Positions 1-11,503 of a DNA stretch of 35,265 nt are shown here, in pieces. The stretch is from Balamuthia mandrillaris (Eukaryota > Discosea > Longamoebia > Balamuthiidae), in the NCBI GenBank assembly GCA_031835245.1, contig JAVKOQ010000462.1, positions 1-35,265 on the forward strand, read 5' to 3'. Position 1 is the stretch's first letter; each line of letters opens with the position of its first letter. Made by a program: the position numbers and the translations under genes. The notes under the pieces were generated by a model, which was not told the DNA's origin, did no database searches, and saw only the letters and a list, made by a program, of their open reading frames with translations.

Positions 1-454
1 TTTGTTGCGATAATTATTTAGTTGGGTCATTGCATCTGACCTCCAATCGTGCTCCATTCGTGCAAGCCACAATATTTTTATCCAAATATTTTCCAATAAA
101 TTCGAGGGGTCATTCGTTATTTTTTCAGGGTCCCACCACAAACAAAATAACGAATAAATGCAATAACACAAAAATCCCACAAATTTTTTTTCCTGTAAAA
201 TTGAGGAGTCAGCTCATTTAACTCTGTGCATAATGGTCGACTTCATTTGACACAAATGAAATTATCAAAAAAAAAAAAAAAAAGACAAAACAAAACTGCA
301 GAGTGTAACATTTATCTATCTCCGCAAAGCCCAAAAACACAACAAGGCAGACAGGTGGGCTGCGGGGATCGCCAAAAAAAAAAAAAAACAACCACCCCCC
401 CTTGCAGCTACAGGAGAGCCGAGGTCTCCTCACGCGCGCGCACACACGCAGGCC
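1..454. other. upstream region, no gene seen
   Basis: AT-rich DNA before the K+ channel gene. I see no convincing coding exon; the short frames here are interrupted and of low complexity. It holds a perfect 12-bp inverted repeat (112-155), two poly-A runs near 270 and 375, a GTCGAC palindrome at 236-241 and a CG/CA-rich stretch just before the channel ATG. The last 200 bases probably contain the channel promoter and 5' UTR. Confidence 0.5.
112..155. repeat. 12-bp perfect inverted repeat with 20-nt loop
   Basis: ATTCGTTATTTT at 112-123 is matched by its exact reverse complement at 144-155. It could be a hairpin at the end of an unseen upstream transcript or the remnant of a small palindromic element. 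No target-site duplication is evident. Confidence 0.6.
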
Positions 455-843
455 ATGGGCTTCTTTCTGACCGACATATTCGAGCAGGATGGGTTGGACA
501 GCCTTTCGATACCCATTCTGATCGGGGTGTACATCCTGTGCGGCGTGGTGCTGATCGTGGTGATGTGGGTGCTCACCCGCCTCTTGCCCAAGTCCGCCTT
601 TCGGTGGACCATCACGCTGCGGCATGCTCTCACGAAAGTCATGTTTAGGAACGAGGTCAAAGGCGTGGCGGTGGCCATCTTTCATGTACGCCCCCTTATG
701 TCATTTCCTCTTGCTTCTCGTTTGTTGTCGGCCCTGTCTTCTGTCTTGCTCTCTCTCTCTCTCTCGCCCTCGCTCTCTCTCCTCAGTCTCTCGTCCTCTC
801 TCAGCCTCCGTTCTAGTTCTAGTTCTAGTTGTCGTTGTCGTTG

Positions 844-886
<43 letters not shown>

Positions 887-1511
887 GCCTCGTCCCTCTC
901 TTCTCTTTGTCGTTCTCTTCTCTTTACCCACTTTTATTCCTTTCTATGACTTTTTAACAAAAGAAAAAATGCTACAGGAAGTTGCAGCGACAATACTGAG
1001 CATGGCTTCATGTGGTTTATTTATTTATCTCACCACCCAAGTGACAGGAGGCCACGAAGGTGTGTTTGAACAGCGTTGGGTCATATTCATGGAATTCTTT
1101 ATATCGTGCTTCTTTCTCTACGACTTCTTCATCTGGTTCACCTTAGAGGAATCGAAGTTTGTACTTCTCTTTCTTTGATCGTTTCTTTTCTTTATTGCTG
1201 GTTTCTGTTGGTCATAGTGGTTCTCTTTGGCACCTGTGTGCGGGGGATATTACCTTTGTTTCTTGAAAATGTTTCTTTCCTTCATTCTGACTTTTGTACT
1301 GCTTGGAGATGGCTATTCTTCTTGCGACCAATAGCAGTGGTGAACGTGTTGACTATAATGCCAGGATTGGCAGGTCCATTCATCTCTCGTTACTTTTACG
1401 GCTTCCTCTTCCTTCGCTTCCTTCGTTTCCATCTTGCTCTCCTGTCGCTCCGTGATTATGGAGTCACTTTCAAGTTGCTTTTCATCCGCGTCTCGCGTAA
1501 GTTCTTGTTCA

Positions 1512-1548
<37 letters not shown>

Positions 1549-2153
1549 TCTTAATTGTGTCTTCTCCTCATTAACTTATTACGACTCTCTCTTTCCTGTT
1601 GGTTGTCAGACGACACATTGGTAATCTCTTCTGTTGATTTTCTTCCTGTTGATTTTCCTTCGCTCACCAAACCGAGCGTTTACAATAGGGAGTAATCATT
1701 CTTCTAGTCGCAATCCTGAGCGTTCTTTTCTGTACAGCCGGATTCATTTTTGTTGTGGAAAACAACTCGTTGAATGAGGATGGCCAAGTGGAAGACTTTC
1801 TGGACTCTATATACTTCATTGCTGTAACAGTAACGACAGTTGGTTTTGGTGATATCACTCCGAAGTCTCGCATAGGCAAAATCGTTGTTGTGCTGTTCAT
1901 TGTTTGCTCTTTGGCTATTTTGCCCGCTGCTTTAACCGCTTTGATAGCCACTCTGAAAGATCGTGCACGTATGTCGTTCTATTGTTTTTATTTAGTGGTT
2001 TTTTTAAACTAACCAAAAGCACACCACTCTTATAGATTCTCAGAAGCGGTATACTGGACCTCCTGACCATGTTGTTGTATGTGGCAACTCCTATTCATTG
2101 TTGCAGTTTTGGGAAGAGTTATTTCATGAGGTAACAATTTGTTCTGTACTTTC

Positions 2154-2191
<38 letters not shown>

Positions 2192-2555
2192 CTCTCTCTC
2201 TAGCTCACTCGCTCTCTAAAAAATAATTCTTGCTTAACTGAAATAGGACAGAGAGATATACTTAACAATGAAAGTTGCAGTGCTATATTCTAACAAACTC
2301 CCGCCTCGAGTGAAGCAAGTTCAACGCATGCCATTTTATTCTCAGAGAGTGACGTTGATTCCTGGCGATCCCACTGTATCATCTCTTTCCTCTTCGTTTT
2401 CTTCATGTTCTTCTTTCTCATGTACTTTCAATCAAACACACCAAAAGGTGGAGCACGATTTAAAGAGATGCAACATCGATAAAGCTCAGGCTTGCTTCGT
2501 GCTTCCCTCTAAAGAAAGTGAAGGAAGAGAGGCACAAGACATGGGTATCTCTCCC

Positions 2556-2602
<47 letters not shown>

Positions 2603-5600
2603 TCAATCCGACAAGACTAGAATCTGACTCCGCCTGCATTCAGAGATTCTTTTATCAGTTTTTTCTATTCGATTGTACAATCCGGCTATCCCGATTTATG
2701 CTCAGATCAATGATTCTCACAATAAGGTTTTTCGTTCTTTGCTGTTTCTTTTCTTTTTTCTGTTGAGTACCACACTCACGTAGGTGATTTCCATCGTTAT
2801 CAGATCCTATTGAAAGAAGCTGGAGTCAACCAAGTTGTGCCCAGAGAAGAGGTTATGCTTGTACGGTTTACTTTCCTGGTTCGGTCATAACAAATGTACT
2901 AATCATTCTTGTAAAAGCGGCTAATGGCGTATAACTGTCTTTGCCCTGGCATCACCACTCTCTTGAGTAACTTGTTGCGGTCATCGCAATCTGGGAGATC
3001 TCGTCGTTTTGACTTTGCTTGGCACAAAGATTATGGTTTGTTGTTGTCCCGTTTCGATTTTAAACCAAACTAATAAAAATAATGATAATAATAAAAACAG
3101 AGTATGGCCAAGCACATGAGATTTATAAATTGGTGCTTCCTCCCGTCCTTTGCAAGAAACCTTTCAATGAAGTTGCAGTGGTATCTATCTTTCGCTCTTG
3201 TTATTGGTTATCCTTTTTCTGATTTCATTCAGTTATTATATCATCAAACAGCTGGTAAAGCTTTGCTCTTTGCGGTTAAAGGAGGCAGCAAACGACCCGA
3301 AGACAAAGTGCTCATCGTCAATCCGGGAAGCAACTACTTCATCAAAGAGGGGGATGTTGGGTATTGCTTCTGTGACAACGGAAAAATTCTACGGGGCATG
3401 AGCAATGTCACCAGCGCTAGTCTCAATTTTCTTTGCGATCAGCTCCGTACCTTCATCGAATGTATCAACAAAAAGTTACAAAACAGAAAGGAACAAGAGG
3501 ATGGAGAAGAAGTAAAGGGAGAACATGGATCTTCTTCTGCGCTTTCAGGAATCAGCCGTACTATCATAAACAAAAGCTCCACAGAAGCAACCGCAAACAC
3601 AACAAAGAACGAAGAAACAGAAACTGAACATTTGCAAGCTCCAGCGCCATTTTCATCGGGAAGACGAAGAAGCTTGTTTGACCATTTACAACCGGCAACA
3701 CATTGGAGCAAATCAAAGATATCCGACATCAATGCACGCGACAGGAACCCGTTCTATGGGAAAAAGAGTACTTGTTTTCATCCTGTTGTTGTTGTTCTTG
3801 CTTTGTTGTTGTTGTCTTATGTTGTTGTTGTCTTATGTTGTTGTCTTATGTTGTCTTATGTTGTCTTATGTTGTTCTTGTTGTTCTTGTTGCTGTTCTTC
3901 TTGTTCTTGTTCTTGTTCGTGTTCTTGTTCTTGTTCTTCTTTTTCTTTGTCTTCTTCTTCTTCTTCTCTTTGGTCCAAAAAGAAGCAAGACCAGCTGAAA
4001 ATGCTTTTTCCAATGCCTATGACAGAAGAAGGAAGAAGCAGAAGGGGCACTTTTGTAACAACTGTGTTTGGAGGAGACAAAGGCAGCAAGCCAGAAATTA
4101 CTCCAAACAACACCGAGCAAGACAAGAAAGGCAAGATAAGGTTACTACCGTTACAATTCTTTTTTGTTGCACGAAGATACTAAAGAGCAATCCTGAATGA
4201 ACGTAACAGAGAGTTGACAGGAATGAACGTGAAACACAAAAGTGAATCTGAAAACGCAATGAAGAATGTCACTAGCATCATGGGGCCATCAGTTTCCTAT
4301 ACTGCCCGTCCGGTGTCCTACCTCTTTGAATCTCCAGTACTGTCTCCGTCGCTTGTTCTGTGCTGCTCTACTGCACTCTTTATGGCAACTTTTCTATTCT
4401 AATTTCAACGAAATTTTTTTTATCAAAGGACGTTCCAAAAACGCTTGAAGATATAACTGCAGAAGACGTTAGTACGTTGCAACTCAAACTACAACACGTG
4501 ATACTTTGTGGAAATCTTTCAGGGGTGGTGCACCTCATTCTTCCCTTGCGAGAAGCCCATCTACAAGTTATTACACCAGTCGTCATTCTTGCACCACAAG
4601 GATCTTTCTCTTCCCACAAAGAATGGCTACCTATTGTTTCGCTTCCTGAAGTCTATGTTGTCTTTTACGAGGTCAACTATTTTCTCTGTTGCTATCTTCT
4701 CTTCGTTGTTCTCTTCGCTTTCTTGTCGCTTATCATATTTCTTCCTTCCTTTTAGGCACCACTAGACAGACTTGATTTAAAACGTGCAGGAGCTAAAACA
4801 GCCGCTAACATTATCATTCAAGCCCGCGGCAGCAAGGACACGCCTAACCAGGCGTCAGGTGATGCAGAGTCCATTATGATTTACCATCACATCTCCAAAA
4901 TGGGGCTGGAGGCTACTACAACCATCGCTCTTGGTAATATTCTTTGTTGTTGTTCTTGTTGTTGTCTTATGTTGTTGTTTTTGTTTGTTCTCGTTCTTCT
5001 TCTTCTTTTTCGTTCCTCTTTTCTTCTTCCTCTCTAGTTTCATTTCGTTGTTCTAATCTATTACCTGATCCTTTGCGAAACAAAAAATAATAATAATAGA
5101 ACATGCATCCAACGTTAAGTTCTTGAGCCAAATATCACATCAAAAAAAAGGTGCACGACGCGAAAGAGAAGCAGACTATCTCTTCAATCACATGTATGCA
5201 TCCGGTGACGCTGTATTTGTAGATATGTTAGATTACATGCTAGTTGGTGTAAGTCTTCTTTGTTTTTAATATGCTGAAACTTATATTTAACCATGACAAT
5301 AGGCACTTTTTAATGATCAGCTGTTGCCAATATGTAATGCTTTTTACGAAGGACGAATCTTTCAACTCAGCATCAAATTAATGGGAGGAGAGGTACGTTT
5401 CTTTCCTTCCTTTCTTCCACTCTTGTTCTTTGGTTTGATGAGAAGTTTGGTTACACAAATTACAGGGATTGAAGTATAACGAATTCTTCACAAAGTGGAC
5501 GTTGACTAGCGACATGATTCTATTGGGGCTTTATTGCACTCAACAAGATGCCACAAACGCCAAACAGAAGTCATCACGCAGACAAACCCGCTTCCAAACA

Positions 5601-6265
5601 TACAAAGTACCTCTAATACCTCTTTTTCTTGTTCTTATCGTTCTTTTTTTGTTTTGTTGTGTTGTCATTTCTGTATTCTTTTTCCTTTTGCCTTCTGCCT
5701 TCCTCCTTAATCAGCTTGCTCCCTCTTACCTCAACAGTCCATGTTGGGTCGGAAGAAAGGAAAAGAAACGACTTCCCACATTTTTCGTTATGTGCTGACT
5801 CATCCGCCGCCGGATTACGTGCTGAAAGAAACCGACAAAGCGTTTCTTCTTTTGGCGGACAGTCAAACGTGGACAATGCTCAAGGAGGAGAGAAGCAAAC
5901 GCAAAACGGAACGGTTGGCAGAAGAAGAAAAAGGAAATGGAGAAGAAAATAGAAAAGACAAAGAAGGAGAGGAGATTGAGGTGCACAACGTTGAAGACGA
6001 GGAGAACACCGAGGAGGAAGAAGAAGAAACTGAAGATGAAAACGGAGAAGAGAAAGAAGGTCATCCGATGATAGTCATAAGTGGCCCAACGGAGAACAAG
6101 AAAGACAAAGAAAAGGAAGGAAAAGAAACATCAGAAGAAGATGACGACGACGAAGACGACGACGACGACGACGGAGAAGACTCTGATGATGAGGATGAAC
6201 ACTTTGATGCAGAGTGCTATCCTCTCAAACGCTTACAACACTGGGGCCTCGACGAGAGTGGATAG
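455..6265 (+). CDS. SLO/BK-family potassium channel (S0-S6, two RCK domains)
   Basis: Plasma-membrane K+ channel subunit, about 1256 aa. Exons by my model: 455-685, 978-1156, 1309-1496, 1693-1968, 2036-2130, 2247-2544, 2644-2726, 2804-2860, 2918-3035, 3101-3199, 3252-3767, 3990-4140, 4186-4336, 4429-4671, 4756-4933, 5100-5248, 5303-5392, 5466-5606, 5738-6265. Seven membrane segments are visible, including the extra N-terminal S0 typical of SLO channels and an Arg-bearing S4 (FLFLRFLRFH). The pore filter is TVGFGD (about residue 246). RCK1 follows (HVVVCGN, PAIPIYAQINDSHNK, CLCPGITTLLSN, VLIVNPGSN), then RCK2 (HVILCGN, PLREAHL, PEVYVV, YMLVGALFNDQLLP). The C-tail is extremely acidic. No acidic calcium bowl is seen at the usual RCK2 site. 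Exons 10-13 are the least certain. Several introns carry CT or TTG/TTC repeats. Confidence 0.85.
849..885 (+). repeat. (CT)n microsatellite in channel intron 1
   Basis: A nearly pure CT dinucleotide run inside the 686-977 intron. Similar CT runs lie in later introns of the same gene near 1517-1548, 2159-2186 and 2544-2600. All are pyrimidine-rich on the sense strand. Confidence 0.85.
3785..3970 (+). repeat. TTG/TTC microsatellite in channel intron 11
   Basis: Imperfect TTG and TTC trinucleotides with interspersed TTATG units fill the intron between my exons 11 and 12. They produce spurious Leu-, Val- and Ser-rich reading frames on the plus strand and a Glu/Gln frame on the minus strand. Confidence 0.85.
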
Positions 6266-6594
6266 CTCTTGTTAAAACTTTGTGTTTCCATTTTTCCAGG
6301 AAAACAAAAAAAACAAATAAAAATTGTCGACACCTTTATTCTGATTTGTTATTGGTTTCGCCACAATTTTTCGTTTGAAATTCCACTGGCTCCAAGATTT
6401 CAAGTCGACATGACATCTGAAACGTCAAAACAAAAAAAAAAAGAAAAGAAAAGATTTGCAGTTTTCTTTAGTGGTCCCCCAGGGGTTGGTTGGTCGATTA
6501 GCACCTTTTGGTTTTTTTTTTCTTTCTTCCAAACGAAAAGGAAGGCACTCTTTTGTTCTTTGGTTGGCAAGCAAAAAAAAAGAGAGAGAGAGAG
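6266..6594. promoter_or_regulatory. intergenic: channel 3' end and kinase promoter
   Basis: AATAAA at 6316-6321 is a likely polyadenylation signal for the channel gene. GTCGAC palindromes lie at 6326-6331 (within TGTCGACA) and 6404-6409. Poly-A runs follow, and a short GA run sits directly before the kinase ATG. No coding sequence is seen. Confidence 0.5.
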
Positions 6595-9500
6595 ATGATT
6601 TTCAAACAGATTGTTTGTAAGTCTTCTTCTTCTGCTGCTTTCCTGGTAGTGGTAGTGATTATGTCACTGCTGCTGTTGCTATCTTCCTCTTGTTTTGTTG
6701 CCAGTCTTAAAGGTTACTCTTATTCTTGTTGTTGTTCTTGTTCTTCTTGTTCTTGTTCTTGTTCTTGTTCTTCTTGTTCTTGTTCTTGTTCTTGTTGTTC
6801 TTGTTCTTCTTGTTCTTCTTCTTGTTCTTGTTCTTCTTGTTCTTCTTGTTCTTCTTCTTCTTCTTCTTCTTCTTCTTCTTCTTCTTGTTCTTGTTCTTCT
6901 TCTTCTTGTTCTTGTTCTTCTTCTTCTACTTCTTCTTCGTCTTTTTCTGCTTCATCTTGCTTCCTCCTCCCTTCCATCTCCGTTCCATCAAGAACTAATT
7001 TTGTTTTTTTTTTCTTCCCTTTCCAGCCCCACAAAAACACCAAAGCGCCACTTCACTGCTCAAACGTTCCTCCTTTTCATCATCATCTTCTTCTTCTTCT
7101 TCCTCGTCTTCCTCCTCCCCTCCTTTTAGCACCTCTTTTTCTTCTTCCTCTCGTTGCCTATACTTTTCGAACCTCTCTGGGCGTCTCTTGGCGGTCGACG
7201 AGAAAGGCGACTGGCGGCTGCAGCTGGCCCAGAACGAAGGCCTGGGCCGTCGCCCCCGTGGGCTGACCATCGACGAGGTCTCTCGCCGCCTCTTTGTGCT
7301 TCACGAGGAGGACATTCGCGTCATCTATCTTTACAAACGCGGAGAAAAGGGTTCCGATGAAGACGACGTAGAAGCAGCAGACAAGGAAGAAGAGAAAGAA
7401 GGAGACGACGAGTCGTCAGCCTCTCGCAAAGAAGAAGCAGAAGCAGAGCAAAGGAGAAGAGGCAGTTATAACAGCACGAGAGTGAATGAAGTGGTGGTGC
7501 ACGCACGGCCGTTGGTTAGGTTTGGGGACCACTTGGGAGAGTTCTATTGTAACCCGCAGGGCTTGGCTTGGATGGGAGAGTACCTCTATGTGGCCTGTGA
7601 GCATCCGCTGCCCTTTGGCATTCTGCGCTTTCGTATAAGCGATGGCTCTTTTGCTGGTTTGTCCTTAACAGCATGCTTCCTTCTTTCTTCTTTCTGCTTC
7701 CTCTTTCTTCTCTCTCAACAAATAAAAACAGGAGGAGCAGCAGTGCTGATAGGATTACGCCATCTGCTGCCAAGCTCCACAAAAGAAGCGATCATAGCGG
7801 CTCCAACACTCTCCCACAACATCTACAGCATCGCGGTGAACGGAGAAGATACCTTCTTCACTTACAACGAGCTGTTGGCTCGCTTAGGGTTGAACCTCCA
7901 CATTGACATCGATGAAGAAAGTCTACATCACAACAAAACAATAGAAGAAGGTGAAGAAGAAGAAGAACAAGAAGAAGAACAAGAGGGAATAGGAGAAGTT
8001 ATCTATAGCAATCGACCCGACTTAATCACGAAAATCAACGCCTTGAACGCAAATTACATGGAAAAGTTCATAGAGATTGAGCCTGGGGATCTCGGTATTG
8101 GAACTCCTTCTCATGAATACGATGAAGAACAAGATGACGAGAGTAATGACGAAGACAGTGACGATTATAAACATGGGTTTATAAAGCACAAAAGAAAAGT
8201 GACGAAATCTTATGGTACGTCAACCAATATTTAAACAGAGATAAGCGCGAGCGAGCGAGCAAGAAAGAGAACTTGGGCAACAGAATGAACCGTTTATAAA
8301 GGACAAGAATAAGTGCTTTAGTTTCATCTAACCTAACACAACGAATAGGTACATTAGGTGGGATGACTTATGGGCGGAATAATACAAGGTTATACGTAGT
8401 CCTCGCCATGCCAGAATACTTCTTTAACCTTGGCGCTCCTACCGGACGAGTTCTGGTATCAATCTCTCTTTCGCTTTCTTTTATCTTCTTATTTCAACTT
8501 TCCTTTTTTTTTCTGTGTAACTCTTTTTCCTTACTTGTTTTCTTTTGATAGGAGTTTGATGTTGCAACGGGTGAGTTATTAGCATACAGTGCACCCCTTT
8601 TGAGTCCGTTTGATGTCAAAATAGGTCCCAATGGCAACTTATTCGTGACCGAAATGTTCCTCTCTAGCCGTTATTCTTCTGTGCGTCCCTTTTCTCTTTC
8701 CCCCTTCTCTTCTGCACTGTTCGCAATGTCAAACGAATACTGATTCTTTTTGCAAAACACAGATATTGGAATTAACGGCCTCTTCATTTTCGCAACCTCC
8801 TTCCACTCTCTGCAATTCAACAATACAAAGGCCAATGGAGCCACTCTATGCAGCATGGGGGCCATGCCCTCCAACCACCATCATACGAGAACCCGAAGGA
8901 AGTTCTGGCGACGGCGACGAAGTCACCAGCGCAGAGCGATTGCTCAGCATCATCCTGCCTGTCATGTTCAGCTTATTATTGGTAGGAGCTGCTTTCTTTC
9001 TCGGATTTTGGGCAAACGGCTGTTGGAAACGAAGGAGAAGAGAGTACGAAGTGAAAGATCGGACCGATGATGGAGATGACTACGAGATAGGTAGAACAGG
9101 AAAGTCGCGGTTCACGTTTGCGATGATTGACCCGGAGGAGCTTCGGGTTGGTCAGTTGCTGGGTTGTGGCGCTTTTGGCAAGGTTATATTCCTCTTCTTT
9201 TTGTTCCCCTTCTTTCTTCTTTCTTTCTTCTTTCTTCTTTTTTCTCCCTTCTGTTTCCGGTTCCTTTTTCTATGTCAACCTTATCTTTGTCTTTTCGTTA
9301 AAACAGGTGTACAAAGGGATGTGGAGAGGAGCAGAAGTTGCCATAAAGACGTTTAATGACTTTGACCTGGACAGCGCTGATGAGAAGACCATCCTAGAAA
9401 TCAAAGAAGAGGCCCAAATGATGGAGCGACTAAGCAAGCACCCCAACGTTGTCAAGTTTATTGGAGTAGTTATGCAGAAAAAGTATCATCATCACAACGA

Positions 9501-11477
9501 AGACTTGAAAAATGACCTCAACAACAACGTTGATTTGAGCTTTGCACTCATTTTGGAGTATTGTCCATTTGGTTCGCTGTATGATGTCGTCGTGAAGAGG
9601 AAGCAACGACTGCCGTTAGTCACGTTGTTACGCGTTGCACGTGATATTGCAGCAGGTTTGTCTTTCGTATTCCTTCACCTTTGTTCCTTTCGTCTTCTAA
9701 TACCATATCTTACCTTCGAAAAACAACAAAACCAGGCATTCTGCACTTACACAAGGAAAATGTGATTCATAGGGATATTGCGGCACGCAACGTCCTTGTT
9801 GGAGAAAACTTTTGTTAGTACCTCTTCCTTCTTGCTTGCTTTTTTCTCATTTTTCTCATTTTTGTTCTTTTTTTTTTCTTCTTCGTCTTCTTGTTCTTCT
9901 TCTTCTTGTTCTTCTTCTTCTTGTTCTTCTTCTTCTTCTTCTTCGTCTTCTTCTTCTTCTTCTTCTTCTTCTTCTTCTTCTTCTTCTTCTTCTTCTTCTT
10001 CTTCTTCTTCTTCTTCTTCTTCTTCTTCTTCTTCTTCTTCTTCTTCTTCTTCTTCTTCTTCTTCTTCTTCTTCTTCTTCTTCTTCTTCTTCTTCTTCTTC
10101 TTCTTCTTCTTCTTCTTCTTGTTCTTCTTGTTCTTGTTCTTCTTCTTCTTCTTCTTCTTCTTCTTCTTCTTCTTCCTTTCACTTGCTTCTTGTTGAATGA
10201 CTTTGACCCATCCTTAAACCAGCTGTGTATATTTCCGACTTTGGAATGGCGCGAGCCAAACAAACCGACATCAATGTGACGAGCTCCAACCTCGGTCCCG
10301 TCAAATGGATGGCGCCCGAAGCCATGCTAAAGCGCCAATACTCAGAAGCCTCCGACGCCTTCTCTTTTGGCGTTTTGCTTTGGGAGCTGGTCACGTGCAA
10401 CGTGCCGTGGAGAGGGCTCGCCGGATCTCAAGTCATTCTCGCCGTTGCCAAGAACAACACCCGGCTGAAGATACCCGGCGACTGCGATCCCATCCTCAAG
10501 AAGATCATAAAGTCCGTTTGGGAGGACCGCCCAGAGAAAAGGTAACTCACTTCTCTGCTCTCTCTGTTCTCTGTTCTCTGTTCTCTGTTCTCTGTCTCTG
10601 TCTCTGTCTCTGTCTCTGTCTCTGTCTCTGTCTCTGTCTCTGTCTCTCTCTCTGTCTCTCTCTGTCTCTCTGTCTCTCTGTCTCTCTGTCTCTCTGTCTC
10701 CCTCTCTCTCTCTCTCTCTCTCTCTGTCCGTGTAGCTCTTCGGAATTTTTGGTAGAAAAGATGCAACGAAGATAAGCTAGAGCTACAAAGTAAAAAGACT
10801 AAACTACGGCTAAGCACGGATGGCCGAGCGGTCTAAGGCGGTAGCTTCAGGTGCTATTATCTTCGGATGCGTGGGTTCAAATCCCACTCCGTGCAATCAA
10901 ATTTTTTGTCCTTTTTTATTTTATTTTTTTTTTGCTCCTTTTTACCTCATCTTTTTTTTTGGGTTTATGAAATAGAATGACTTTTACAGAGATAGTGCGG
11001 CGGTTGAGCGCACATCATGATGCGCTTGCGCATCTTTATGGCGAAGATCAAGCCGCCGCTGAGGATGATGCGCTGTCGTATTTATGTGAGAGCCCCCGCA
11101 GGACGTCTGATGATACGGTGAGTGCAAGCAACAGCAGCGATGACGAAGAGGAGGACCTGACAACAATAACTCCAACGCATTCAACTAATACTCCAATGAC
11201 TGAGACTCCTTCTTCCTCCTCTCCGCTCAACGAGCTTCGTTTGAGCGATTCCTACGCCATCATGGTTAACTCTTCCATTCCACAATTCAGCCAAGACTTT
11301 GTAGGCGACCCTTCTTCCATTTCTTCGTCCAGTGCTGATGAAGCAGCAGCAATAATAACCACAAAGAAACACAATGACAAGAAACACAAGAGCAAGAGGA
11401 GGAAAGAGATGCTTTCTTCCTCTTTAGCTATCAGTGGCCAACCAAACATGGACGATATAATATCTTACCGATTGTAA
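6595..11477 (+). CDS. receptor tyrosine-kinase-like protein with propeller-like ectodomain
   Basis: Single-pass membrane kinase, about 1044 aa. Exons: 6595-6712, 7027-7656, 7732-8214, 8349-8455, 8552-8680, 8763-9182, 9307-9655, 9736-9813, 10223-10541, 10976-11477. Exon 1 encodes a signal peptide (hydrophobic core ending SCFVA). The ectodomain has NHL/SMP-30-like strands (CLYFSNLSGRLLAVD, NPQGLAWMGEYLYVA, GRVLEFDVATGELLAY), suggesting a beta-propeller with acidic inserts. The membrane segment is at residues ~548-571, followed by a basic stop. The kinase has GCGAFGKVYKG, VAIK, HRDIAARN, SDFG and PVKWMAPEA, and all catalytic residues are present. HRDIAARN and KWMAPE are tyrosine-kinase-like, though a TKL kinase cannot be excluded. 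Phase and the subdomain XI motif (RPEKR joined to MTFTEIVRRL) show the last exon lies beyond the nested tRNA. Confidence 0.85.
6719..6951 (+). repeat. TTC/TTG repeat in kinase intron 1
   Basis: Mixed TTC and TTG trinucleotides fill most of the 6713-7026 intron that separates the signal-peptide exon from the ectodomain. They create overlapping artefactual Ser/Cys, Leu/Val and Phe/Leu frames. Confidence 0.9.
9876..10187 (+). repeat. long (TTC)n tract in kinase intron 8
   Basis: TTC trinucleotides with a few TTG interruptions. An uninterrupted run of about 175 bp (roughly 58 units) spans about 9946-10120. It fills the intron 9814-10222, which separates the catalytic-loop exon from the DFG exon. 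Reading frames through it are meaningless homopolymers. Confidence 0.95.
10553..10727 (+). repeat. CTCTGT/CT microsatellite in kinase intron 9
   Basis: Tandem CTCTGTT, CTCTGT and CT units lie at the 5' part of the intron that also holds the tRNA gene. Confidence 0.9.
10814..10895 (+). tRNA. tRNA-Leu (anticodon CAG), nested in a kinase intron
   Basis: An 82-nt class II tRNA without intron. The acceptor stem GCACGGA pairs with TCCGTGC (10888-10894), with discriminator A at 10895. The D stem GCC/GGC closes GAGCGGTCTAA. The anticodon stem GTAGC/GCTAT flanks loop TTCAGGT, giving anticodon CAG, which reads CUG. The variable arm is 13 nt and can pair ATC/GAT around TTCG. The T arm is GTGGG, TTCAAAT, CCCAC, so the A and B boxes are intact. 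It lies wholly inside the kinase intron 10542-10975 on the same strand. Confidence 0.95.
10902..10907 (+). terminator. Pol III T-run terminator
   Basis: Six consecutive T residues begin 7 nt after the tRNA 3' end, as expected for RNA polymerase III termination. Further T runs follow and also form the polypyrimidine tract before the kinase 3' splice site at 10975. Confidence 0.8.
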
Positions 11478-11503
11478 TAATACTATCCTTTCCATTAATT
11501 CGT

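Noticed and set aside
9778-10279. Long poly-Ser, poly-Leu, poly-Phe and poly-Arg reading frames
   Set aside because: They are translations of a TTC microsatellite inside a kinase intron. The same applies to frames at 3703-4134, 6508-7266, 21506-22197, 23444-23800 and 29084-29391.
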